Source: Filimonas lacunae (lineage in GTDB: Bacteria > Bacteroidota > Bacteroidia > Chitinophagales > Chitinophagaceae). Taken from it: a stretch of DNA of 64,000 nt. The notes beneath the pieces were generated by a model that was not told the origin of the DNA, did no database searches, and worked only from the letters and a program-made list of their open reading frames with translations. The translations under genes and the position numbers were made by a program. Each line of letters begins with the position of its first letter. Position 1 is the first letter of the stretch. The stretch is from the NCBI RefSeq assembly GCF_002355595.1, contig NZ_AP017422.1:6018823-6082822 (forward strand), written 5' to 3'. Below are positions 26,846-33,828 of this stretch, piece by piece.

Positions 26846-28123
26846 TTATAATCCGGTTGCTACGGTTTTAGCACCTCTTTCTTTTACCAGGTTGCCTCTT
26901 ACATCCTGTGTGCGGTAAAACGCAACAGGGTCCAGTGCACCACCAGCGCGTAAGCGAGCTTCAGCTACCAGCGGACGTACATCTGTACGGTAAGCGGTTT
27001 GTAAAATTTCCTGTGCACGCACTACGTCGTTAGATAATTGTGCTTCTTTCAGCGCTTTCTCATCTACCAGTAAAGCCTGTGCATAAGCTACCATGATAGC
27101 TTCTACGCTTTGTAACAGGTCTTCCAGCGGATCTTTCACGTTGTGTGAAGCATCGATCATCCAGCCCAGGTCAGATGCGTGGTTCATGCCACGGGTATCC
27201 ATACCTTCTACCAGTTCTTTGAAAATCAGGAACAACTGGTAAGGGTTGATGCTACCTACAGTAAGGTCATCATCACCATATTTGCTATCGTTAAAGTGGA
27301 AACCGGCCAGTTTGCCTTCCATCAGTAACAGGGAAACGATTTGCTCAATGTTTGCGTTAGGCAGGTGGTGACCTAAGTCAACCAGCGTGTACGCTTTAGG
27401 TCCCAGTTTGCTTGCATACAGTAAGCTTTGGCCCCAGTCACCTACGGTTGTAGAGTAGAAGTTAGGTTCAAATGCTTTGTATTCTACAAACAGTTTCCAG
27501 GCATCCGGTAAAGCTGCATATACTTCCTGCAGGCTTTCCAGGGTGTTCTGGAAGGCGTTTCTGAAGTTCAGCTGACCTGGGAAACAGCTACCATCTGCCA
27601 GCCATACGGTCAGTGATTCAGAACCCAGTTCCACACCATATTTAATTACTTCAATGTTGTGTTCTACGGCTTGCTTACGCACTGCTTTATCAGTGTGCTG
27701 CATAGAACCAAACTTGTAGCTGTGTTTTTGATCAGGCTGATCCTGGAAAGTATTGGAGTTCATGGCGTCGAACTTCAGGCCATGCTGTGCTGCCAATGCT
27801 TTAATAGACTTTGCGTTAGAAGGTATATCCCAGGGAATGTGCAGGGAGATAGCGCCGCTGGAACGGTTTAAAGCATGCAGTAAACCCACATCTTCAATTT
27901 TTTCTTCCAGGCTGCGTGGTTCACCACCTTTGCTTGGGAAACGGCCAAAACGGGTACCACCGGTACCTAATGCCCAGCTAGGGATAGCTACCTGGAAATC
28001 GGCCAGTTTCTTTAAAATATCTTCCAGCTTGTTAACGTCTGCCGCTACAAAATCAAACTTGCGTTTGTGAGCGCTCTCGATAGAGTTGTTGAACTCGTCT
28101 ATTTTATACTTTTCAACTTGCAT
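26846..28123 (-). CDS. rhaI: L-rhamnose isomerase, RhaI type
   Basis: 425 residues, matching the Pseudomonas stutzeri-type isomerase (about 430 residues) rather than enterobacterial RhaA. Motifs include VAIPSWALGTGGTRFGRFP, FDAMNSNTFQDQP, LTVWLADGSCFPGQ, and the metal-binding set: Glu in LFVEYKAFEPNFYS, Asp in YTLVDLGHHLPNANIE, His in GFHFNDSKYGDDD and the Asp in MIDASHNVKDP. It converts L-rhamnose to L-rhamnulose; such enzymes also act on rare sugars. It is cytoplasmic, 16 bp after rhaM and 81 bp before rhaB. Confidence 0.95.
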   Translation of the reverse strand: MQVEKYKIDEFNNSIESAHKRKFDFVAADVNKLEDILKKLADFQVAIPSWALGTGGTRFGRFPSKGGEPRSLEEKIEDVGLLHALNRSSGAISLHIPWDIPSNAKSIKALAAQHGLKFDAMNSNTFQDQPDQKHSYKFGSMQHTDKAVRKQAVEHNIEVIKYGVELGSESLTVWLADGSCFPGQLNFRNAFQNTLESLQEVYAALPDAWKLFVEYKAFEPNFYSTTVGDWGQSLLYASKLGPKAYTLVDLGHHLPNANIEQIVSLLLMEGKLAGFHFNDSKYGDDDLTVGSINPYQLFLIFKELVEGMDTRGMNHASDLGWMIDASHNVKDPLEDLLQSVEAIMVAYAQALLVDEKALKEAQLSNDVVRAQEILQTAYRTDVRPLVAEARLRAGGALDPVAFYRTQDVRGNLVKERGAKTVATGL

Positions 28124-28139
28124 TGCGCAATCTTTTTAA

Positions 28140-28454
28140 TTAGGGTAAATAGAACACTTGTTTCAATGATATGCTTACCGGGCTTTCATCAGGATTGGTT
28201 TCCATAATATCGCCCATATAATGCCACCATTTACGCATGATTGGTTGCTCGGGTAAATTTTTTAAGGCTTCTTCATTGGCAACCTCGTACACACCAAACA
28301 GGGTTAACGTTTTTTCGTCCAGAAAAATGGAGTAATCGCTAATTCCCGTTTCGGTTAGCAAGGTAGCTAACTCAGGCCAGATTTCATCGTGGCGTTTCTT
28401 ATATTCTGCTTCCTTTCCAGGGAACAGTTTCATGGTAAATCCAATTTTTGCCAT
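28140..28454 (-). CDS. rhaM: L-rhamnose mutarotase
   Basis: 104 residues from the ATG at 28454 (MAKIGFTMKLFPGKEAEY), the exact length of characterised RhaM; an in-frame upstream ATG at 28499 would add 15 unrelated residues inside the intercistronic hairpin. Family features: KLFPGKEAEYKKRHDEIWPEL with the substrate His, ISDYSIFLDEKTLTLFGVYE, and the C-terminal RKWWHYMGDIMET. It interconverts the anomers of L-rhamnose so that the isomerase receives its substrate. It sits between rhaEW and rhaI. Confidence 0.93.
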   Translation of the reverse strand: MAKIGFTMKLFPGKEAEYKKRHDEIWPELATLLTETGISDYSIFLDEKTLTLFGVYEVANEEALKNLPEQPIMRKWWHYMGDIMETNPDESPVSISLKQVFYLP

Positions 28455-28471
28455 AGGATGATTCAGAAGAA

Positions 28472-28503
28472 AGGAGTGAAAAAACCAGGGCCTTTTCACT
28501 CCT
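28472..28503. repeat. 11-bp intercistronic hairpin between rhaEW and rhaM
   Basis: AGGAGTGAAAA (28472-28482) pairs with TTTTCACTCCT (28493-28503), loop 10 nt. In the direction of transcription it is followed by TTCTTCTG rather than a strong T-run, so partial termination or an RNA processing/stability element is more likely than a full stop. Confidence 0.65.
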
Positions 28504-28516
28504 CTATGTTAGAAAA

Positions 28517-30640
28517 TTATCTTACAAACGCTGTAGCTACACCACCGTCTACGTTCAGCACGTTACCGGTAGATTTGTTCAGCAGGCCGCCTACGAAAGC
28601 GAAACAAGCATCAGCAATATCACCAGGTAAAATGATTTCGTTCAGTAAAGTACGTTTTGCGTAGTAAGCAGGTAATTCCGCTACGGTTACGCCGTAAGCT
28701 TTTGCACGACCTTCAGCCCATGCACCAGCCCAGATTTTACTGTCAGAAATTACCGCATCAGGGTTTACCACGTTCACACGAATATGGTCTTTACCTAATT
28801 CAGCAGCGTTCAGGCGGCTCAGGTGTAACTGGGCAGCTTTAGCACTACCGTAACCGGCGTTGTTAGGACCACTCATCAGGGCGTTTTTACTTACAATGTT
28901 CAGTACGTCGCCACCGATGTCTTGCTTACGCATTATTTCCACACCAGCCTGGGTAACCAGGAACTGACCTTTCACTAATACATCATATAACAGATCCCAA
29001 TCTTTTTCAGTATGCTCTTCCAATGGTTTAGAGATAGATAAACCAGCGCAGTTAACGATGATATCCACACCACCGAAAGCCAGGGCAGCTACTTTTAAAG
29101 CACCGTTGATATCGTCTGCTTTAGTAACGTCCAGGATAGCGGTAGCAAACACGTCTTTACCGTATTCTTTCTGGAATTCTTCTTTTGCACTTTCCAAACG
29201 AGTAGCATCGTTGTCGTTTACTACAACTACAGCACCTTCGTTGGCAAATCTTTTGGCAATAGCCTTACCAATACCACCAGCGCTACCGGTAACCAGTGCA
29301 ATACGACCGCTTAAAGCTTTAGGCTTAGGCATACGCTGCAACTTAGCTTCTTCCAGTAACCAGTATTCAATGTTGAATGCTTCCTGGCGAGGTAATGAAG
29401 TATATTGAGAAATAGCTTCTGCACCTTTCATTACGTTAATAGCGTTGGTATAAAACTCAGCCGCTACACGTGCAGTTTGCTTGTCTTTAGAGAAAGTGAA
29501 CATACCTACACCCGGGTACAGGATAACAACCGGGTTGGTATCGCGGATAGCAGGGCTATTCGGATGCTTGCAGCTGTTGTAGTACTCGGTGTACATAGCA
29601 CGGTAAGCTTCAAAAGCAGGAGCCAGTTGCTCTTTAATCGCTTTTACATCGCTCAAATCCTGATCAGGTTTCAGGCTCAATACCAGCGGACTGATTTTAG
29701 TACGCAGGAAGTGGTCAGGACAGCTGGTACCCATGGGAGCCAGTCTATCTAGGTCGTTAGAGTTGATAAACTCCAGAACGCGATCGTCATCAGTGAAGTG
29801 ACCGATCATTTTGGTATAGCTTGAACAAAAACCACGCAGTATGGGAGCAAGGTTCGCCGCTTGTTGCATACGGTTATCCTTAGACAAAGATTGTAACCTC
29901 GCCCCGCCAAAAACTGCTGGTTGCTTGTGTATGTTGTCTTGTATGTATTGTGCACAACGCTCAATTACTTCCAGCGTGTTCACATAGCTTTCGTAAGCGG
30001 TATCACCCCAGGTAAATAAACCGTGAGAGCCTAACATAATGCCACGGATACCAGGATTCTCGTCCAGGCACTGTTTCAGTTGTAAGCCCAGGTCAAAACC
30101 AGGACGTTGCCATTCTACCCAGCCGATAGAACCATTGAACAACTCCTGCGTAATTTTCTTACCGTCTTTCGCTGCTGCAATAGCAATAGCCGCATCCGGG
30201 TGCAGGTGGTCAATGTGTTTGAATGGTAAAAAGCCGTGTAAAGGCGTATCGATAGAAGGCGCTTTAGACGCCAGGTCAAAAATGCAATGATTAAACAGTT
30301 CTACCATTTCATCTTCAAACTCGATGCCACGGTAAACATTGGTTAAACTGCGTAAACGGTCAACATATAAAGCAGCCAGACCATTGCGCTTCATAGAAGC
30401 CAGGTCGCCACCAGAACCTTTTACCCACATTACCTCTGTTTCTTTGCCTGTTAAAGGATCTTTAGCAATGGCTTTGCAGGAAGTGTTACCACCGCCATAG
30501 TTGGTTAAACGAAGATCAGCACCTAACAGGTTGGAACGGTAAACCAAAAGGGCTACTTCATCACCAGCCAGTTCAGCGGCTTTCTTTTCGTCCCACAAAT
30601 AACTCACGTGTTTGTACTGAGTTGATGCAGCTGTTGACAT
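28517..30640 (-). CDS. rhaEW: Bifunctional rhamnulose-1-phosphate aldolase / lactaldehyde dehydrogenase
   Basis: 707 residues in two domains. Residues about 1-430 are a class II aldolase/adducin domain (LRLTNYGGGNTSCKAI, DTPLHGFLPFKHIDHLHPDA with metal His, MLGSHGLFTWGDTAYESYVNTLEVIERC). Residues about 440-707 are a short-chain dehydrogenase: GRIALVTGSAGGIGKAIAKRF for NAD, VNCAGLS, and the YGSAKAAQLHL Tyr-Lys pair. The aldolase splits rhamnulose-1-phosphate into DHAP and L-lactaldehyde; the SDR half oxidises the aldehyde to L-lactate. The fusion is the form known from Bacillus and Chloroflexus-type rhamnose pathways. Presence of lutABC in the same operon fits a lactate product. It follows rhaT by 55 bp. 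Confidence 0.93.
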   Translation of the reverse strand: MSTAASTQYKHVSYLWDEKKAAELAGDEVALLVYRSNLLGADLRLTNYGGGNTSCKAIAKDPLTGKETEVMWVKGSGGDLASMKRNGLAALYVDRLRSLTNVYRGIEFEDEMVELFNHCIFDLASKAPSIDTPLHGFLPFKHIDHLHPDAAIAIAAAKDGKKITQELFNGSIGWVEWQRPGFDLGLQLKQCLDENPGIRGIMLGSHGLFTWGDTAYESYVNTLEVIERCAQYIQDNIHKQPAVFGGARLQSLSKDNRMQQAANLAPILRGFCSSYTKMIGHFTDDDRVLEFINSNDLDRLAPMGTSCPDHFLRTKISPLVLSLKPDQDLSDVKAIKEQLAPAFEAYRAMYTEYYNSCKHPNSPAIRDTNPVVILYPGVGMFTFSKDKQTARVAAEFYTNAINVMKGAEAISQYTSLPRQEAFNIEYWLLEEAKLQRMPKPKALSGRIALVTGSAGGIGKAIAKRFANEGAVVVVNDNDATRLESAKEEFQKEYGKDVFATAILDVTKADDINGALKVAALAFGGVDIIVNCAGLSISKPLEEHTEKDWDLLYDVLVKGQFLVTQAGVEIMRKQDIGGDVLNIVSKNALMSGPNNAGYGSAKAAQLHLSRLNAAELGKDHIRVNVVNPDAVISDSKIWAGAWAEGRAKAYGVTVAELPAYYAKRTLLNEIILPGDIADACFAFVGGLLNKSTGNVLNVDGGVATAFVR

Positions 30641-30695
30641 ATCTATACTTTTATATTGTTTTAAGAAAGTTTGTTTATTCTCTTTGTTGTGTTGC

Positions 30696-31805
30696 TTATT
30701 CTGCCGGCGGTGCAGTTTGCTCTACCGGCGCCTGAGCCTTTTCGGCATCTGCTTTAATTTTATTACCTCTGCCCACTAACAGGATAGAAATAAATATCAC
30801 CACGATACCTGCAATAACAGTAGCATATGTTTTTTTGGTTACACCTTTCCATTCTTTCAGAATCAGGCCCCAAACGTTTGCAATCAGGATAATGAATGCC
30901 ATGTGTAAAATCCACGAGCTGGCGCCGTTACCTAATTTGCTTTCCGCCATACCATAGAAGAAGAACTGTAAAAACCAGGTGATACCTGCTATAGCACTGA
31001 AAATATAGTTTTTGGTCAGTGGCGCTTCTTTATCCGTATAATCTCCAAACGACTTGTTACGGGCGTTCAGTATCATACACCAGATAAAGTTGGTAGTTAA
31101 ACCTCCCCACAGCAACACCACATATATTACGTTGTTCTGGAACAGCGGGTTGTTACCTAAGGCAACTGCCGCTGCCGCCATAGGCTTACCGGCTTCAATA
31201 CCAAAGTTGAAACAGGCGCTTAACACACCCGATACAATGGCCACTACCAGACCTTTTTTAATATCGAATTCTTTATTACCCGCCTCTGGGTTGCTGGCCG
31301 ACAGGTCTTTGTCTTTCAACATACCTGCTTTACCACAAACCACAATACCTATTGCACATACCAGAATGCCAGACAGTACGGTACGGCCCCAGCTTTCTGC
31401 AAACATGCCAGAGAGCGTATCTTTTCCTACTGCCGGAAACAGGTCATAATAAATAGAAGGAATCAAAGAACCAAAAACAGAACAAAGCCCCAGGATAATA
31501 CAGCTACCCAGTGATACACCAAGGTAACGTACCCCTAATCCATAGGTTAAACCACCTATACCCCATAAAATACCCATCAGGTAAGTCCAGAATAAAGTGC
31601 TTCCGCTGGTTTGTTTAATGATTTCGGCAAAACCGGGAATGGTTAAGTATGCCGCTACGGGAGGAACGATAAGCCAGGAAAACAGACCACCAACGATCCA
31701 ATAACTTTCCCAAGACCATTTTTTAACTTTTTTAAAGGGTATATAAAAACTGCCCGATGCAAATCCACCGATAAAGTGGAAAATAACGCCTAAAATAACA
31801 TTCAT
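30696..31805 (-). CDS. rhaT: L-rhamnose/proton symporter
   Basis: 369 residues with about ten hydrophobic membrane segments, starting MNVILGVIFHFIGGFASGSFYIPFKKVKKWSWESYWIVGG, the recognisable RhaT opening. Further blocks are LGVSLGSCIILGLCSVFGSLIP and TWFLQFFFYGMAESKLG. A short charged/proline tail (EKAQAPVEQTAPPAE) follows the last segment. It moves free L-rhamnose across the inner membrane. As first gene of the operon it carries the CAGGA-type operator and -7 element at 31845-31889, 70 bp from its start. Confidence 0.93.
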   Translation of the reverse strand: MNVILGVIFHFIGGFASGSFYIPFKKVKKWSWESYWIVGGLFSWLIVPPVAAYLTIPGFAEIIKQTSGSTLFWTYLMGILWGIGGLTYGLGVRYLGVSLGSCIILGLCSVFGSLIPSIYYDLFPAVGKDTLSGMFAESWGRTVLSGILVCAIGIVVCGKAGMLKDKDLSASNPEAGNKEFDIKKGLVVAIVSGVLSACFNFGIEAGKPMAAAAVALGNNPLFQNNVIYVVLLWGGLTTNFIWCMILNARNKSFGDYTDKEAPLTKNYIFSAIAGITWFLQFFFYGMAESKLGNGASSWILHMAFIILIANVWGLILKEWKGVTKKTYATVIAGIVVIFISILLVGRGNKIKADAEKAQAPVEQTAPPAE

Positions 31806-31844
31806 GATTATGCTTTAATTTTCAATATGGCAAATTCAGCGGGC

Positions 31845-31889
31845 TAAAGATAGAAGCATACAATAGTATTGCTGTCATGCACTGTCATG
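31845..31889 (-). promoter_or_regulatory. CAGGA-type operator plus -7 element for the rha-lut operon
   Basis: Coding strand CATGA-CAGTG-CATGA (plus strand 31875-31889, TCATGCACTGTCATG): both half-sites carry the same G-to-T change, so the direct repeat itself is perfect. After 22 nt comes TATCTTTA (31845-31852). It is 69 bp from the rhaT start and lies in the divergent region shared with the GntR-type regulator. Confidence 0.62.
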
Positions 31890-31947
31890 GCTGAATTACA
31901 TTTTTGTAATTTGTTGGTTTCAAGCTTATTCCTAGCGATATTTTTAG

Positions 31948-31955
31948 TAGGTTTG
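31948..31955 (+). promoter_or_regulatory. Candidate -7 element for the GntR-type regulator
   Basis: TAGGTTTG matches TAnnTTTG exactly and lies 28 bp before the ATG at 31984. No TTTG -33 element is seen at the usual 19-23 bp spacing, so the call is weak. Confidence 0.35.
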
Positions 31956-31983
31956 GCCTTGTAATACGCAGCTTGCATCCCCC

Positions 31984-33015
31984 ATGAAGAAACCTGCTAT
32001 ATTTCAACATCTGTTCATCGACTACTACTCTGCAACCCCCAAATATTTGCAGCTGGCTAATTGTATAATTAAGGCAATCAGCGAAGGGGTGTTACAGGAG
32101 AGCGATATCTTACCTTCTATCAACGAGTTAAGCTTTGAATTTGAAATTTCACGGGATACAGCAGAAAAAGGCTACAAACACCTGAAAAAGGTAGGCATTT
32201 TAGGCTCTGTACCCGGCAAAGGTTATTTTGTAAAAAGTACCGAGCTTAACCAAAACTTAAAAATCTTCCTGTTATTCAATAAACTCAGCGCCCACAAAAA
32301 AATCGTGTACGATGCTTTTGTGGCCAGCCTGGGCGAACTGGCAGCGATCGATTTCTATATTTACAACAATGACTTTTCATTGTTCAAAAAATTCCTCAGC
32401 AATAGCAAAAACGATTACACCCATTACGTGATCATCCCCCACTTTTTAGAGGGGGGCGAAAATGCCCATGAGATCATCAATACCATCCCGCGCGAGAAAT
32501 TGATTCTGATGGACAAACTGGTATCAGGCGTTGAAGGTAATTACGGGGCTATTTATGAAGATTTTGAAGAAGACATTTACCATGCCCTGGAACAGGCCAA
32601 TGACCTGCTGGGTAAATACCATACTTTAAAGATCATTTTCCCCGAGTACACCTATTTTCCACAGGAAATACTGGAAGGCTTTTTCCGTTTCTGCCAGCAA
32701 TACGCCTTTAACTATAAGGTGGTGCATGACATTAACAAAGAACCCATTCGCGAGGGCGAAGTATACATCAACCTGATGGAAAACGACCTCGTAATCCTGA
32801 TTGAAAAAATACTGGCAGCCAAACTAAAAGTGGGCAAACATGTAGGCGTTATTTCCTACAACGAAACGCCCCTGAAAAAAATCATACTCAACGGCATCAC
32901 CACCATTTCTACCGATTTTCAGATGATGGGCGAAAAAGCCGCGCAGCTGATACTGGAACAATCCACCCAGCACGTAGCCCTCCCCTTTTACCTGAAAAGG
33001 CGCGCCTCTTTATAA
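31984..33015 (+). CDS. GntR-family transcriptional regulator with sugar-binding-protein-like domain
   Basis: 343 residues. Residues about 15-85 are a GntR winged helix (PKYLQLANCIIKAISEGVLQESDILPSINELSFEFEISRDTAEKGYKHLKKVGILGSVPGKGYFV). The rest (about 90-340) resembles a periplasmic-binding-protein/LacI-type effector domain (NDYTHYVIIPHFLEGG, EKLILMDKLVSG, HVGVISYNETPLKKIILNGITTISTDFQMMGEKAAQLIL). Divergent from rhaT with 178 bp between, so control of the rhamnose operon is likely, with rhamnose or rhamnulose as a possible effector. Whether it binds the CAGGA direct repeat is unknown; GntR proteins usually favour palindromes, so another (AraC-like or hybrid two-component) protein may bind that repeat. 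Confidence 0.85.
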   Translation: MKKPAIFQHLFIDYYSATPKYLQLANCIIKAISEGVLQESDILPSINELSFEFEISRDTAEKGYKHLKKVGILGSVPGKGYFVKSTELNQNLKIFLLFNKLSAHKKIVYDAFVASLGELAAIDFYIYNNDFSLFKKFLSNSKNDYTHYVIIPHFLEGGENAHEIINTIPREKLILMDKLVSGVEGNYGAIYEDFEEDIYHALEQANDLLGKYHTLKIIFPEYTYFPQEILEGFFRFCQQYAFNYKVVHDINKEPIREGEVYINLMENDLVILIEKILAAKLKVGKHVGVISYNETPLKKIILNGITTISTDFQMMGEKAAQLILEQSTQHVALPFYLKRRASL

Positions 33016-33036
33016 AACAACTGCCGGCCGGCTTCA

Positions 33037-33420
33037 CTACCAGTCAATATCCATTTCCAGGCAATTCAAATTACCTGGTACTGTTACATTAGCGAATGTA
33101 GCATTGGTACCACTCACATAAGGGGTACAGGGCATCCTGAAACTATGCACATTAATATTGTCCAGCTTGTTGTACACATATATATTATATGTACCAGCTT
33201 TTATGGAACCTAATGTACCGCTGTTAGGAACACCATCAAAAATAGTTGTATTACCTGTTGCCGTGTTAGTGAAGATAACCCGGAATTCATCATCGGGAAG
33301 GCCACTGTTATTATACCACCCAATTGCATAGGTTGTGTCCCCGAACGCTGTTGCCTTTGGCTGAATAGCAAACAGCGCAACCAGGAACATTGCTGAAAAG
33401 ACCCTGGTGACCATTTTCAT
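33037..33420 (-). CDS. Small secreted protein of unknown function
   Basis: 127 residues. A signal peptide (MKMVTRVFSAMFLVALFAIQPKATA) precedes a mature domain of about 100 residues rich in Thr, Asn, Val and Tyr, probably an all-beta fold: YAIGWYNNSGLPDDEFRVIF, GTYNIYVYNKLDNINVH, and two Cys (MPCTPY, LNCLEMD) that could form a disulfide. I do not recognise a family. It is convergent with the GntR-type regulator (21 bp between stops). About 250 bp upstream on its strand there is a perfect TAnnTTTG element with a CAGGA operator, so it may belong to the RG-I/rhamnose regulon as a surface or periplasmic glycan-binding protein. That is inference only. Confidence 0.6.
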   Translation of the reverse strand: MKMVTRVFSAMFLVALFAIQPKATAFGDTTYAIGWYNNSGLPDDEFRVIFTNTATGNTTIFDGVPNSGTLGSIKAGTYNIYVYNKLDNINVHSFRMPCTPYVSGTNATFANVTVPGNLNCLEMDIDW

Positions 33421-33479
33421 AGAAAACTGCTTTATGACAAGGCTACTAATATACGCTTTTCCGGCGTAAAATAAAAACC

Positions 33480-33497
33480 GCCCTGTATAAACAGGGC
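33480..33497 (-). terminator. Terminator-like hairpin in the leader before the small secreted gene
   Basis: GCCCTGT (33480-33486) pairs with ACAGGGC (33491-33497), loop ATAA. On the minus strand it is followed by GGTTTTTATTTT. No minus-strand gene lies between it and the promoter at 33663-33670, so it may attenuate the leader or end a short RNA. Confidence 0.55.
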
Positions 33498-33528
33498 AGC
33501 AGCTTTACATTCATAAATAAACCTAACA

Positions 33529-33543
33529 TCTGGCCAGGCCAGA
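33529..33543. repeat. 15-bp odd palindrome in the 33421-33828 gap
   Basis: TCTGGCC-A-GGCCAGA, perfect 7-bp arms about a single base. It falls within the predicted minus-strand leader RNA. Function unknown. Confidence 0.45.
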
Positions 33544-33662
33544 ATATGTTCCTTGTTTTACCAATAAGTATTACGGATAGTAAAAAACACGCACTGCTCT
33601 TTGCAAACAATCAGTAATAGCAAGCGGCAACCTGTTTTGTTGCCAGCATTTAACTGAGAGCG

Positions 33663-33706
33663 CAAACATATACACTTCCTGCACTCAACAATCCTGAAGC
33701 ATCCTG
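33663..33706 (-). promoter_or_regulatory. CAGGA operator with a perfect -7 element, facing the small secreted gene
   Basis: Coding strand CAGGA-TGCTT-CAGGA (plus strand 33692-33706), then 21 nt, then TATGTTTG (33663-33670), an exact TAnnTTTG. Transcription would begin near 33656 and run left. An extra TCCTG lies at 33677. This is the best promoter match of the set. Confidence 0.68.
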
Positions 33707-33728
33707 CAATGGATTGCATAGCTTCATG

Positions 33729-33773
33729 CAGGACAGTGCAGGACGTATGCTACTAAAAGGCGGTTTATTTTAC
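33729..33773 (+). promoter_or_regulatory. CAGGA direct-repeat operator plus -7-like element for GH115
   Basis: CAGGA-CAGTG-CAGGA (33729-33743), both halves perfect, then 22 nt, then TATTTTAC (33766-33773), a weaker -7 match. It is back to back with the minus-strand copy at 33692, so one intergenic region would drive two divergent units. A second possible -7, TACTTTTG, lies at 33784-33791. Confidence 0.6.
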
Positions 33774-33780
33774 CGCCTTT
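33756..33780. repeat. 9-bp hairpin at the GH115 promoter
   Basis: AAAGGCGGT (33756-33764) pairs with ACCGCCTTT (33772-33780), loop 7 nt. It overlaps the predicted -7 element of the GH115 gene and may be part of promoter architecture or of an RNA leader. Confidence 0.55.
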
Positions 33781-33828
33781 GTATACTTTTGATTGATCAT
33801 TATTATTCATTAGCTGCCATATAATACC

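Noticed and set aside
31984-33015. GntR-type regulator as the certain binder of the CAGGA repeat
   Set aside because: Divergent placement suggests control of rha, but GntR proteins generally bind palindromes while this motif is a direct repeat; kept only as a possibility.
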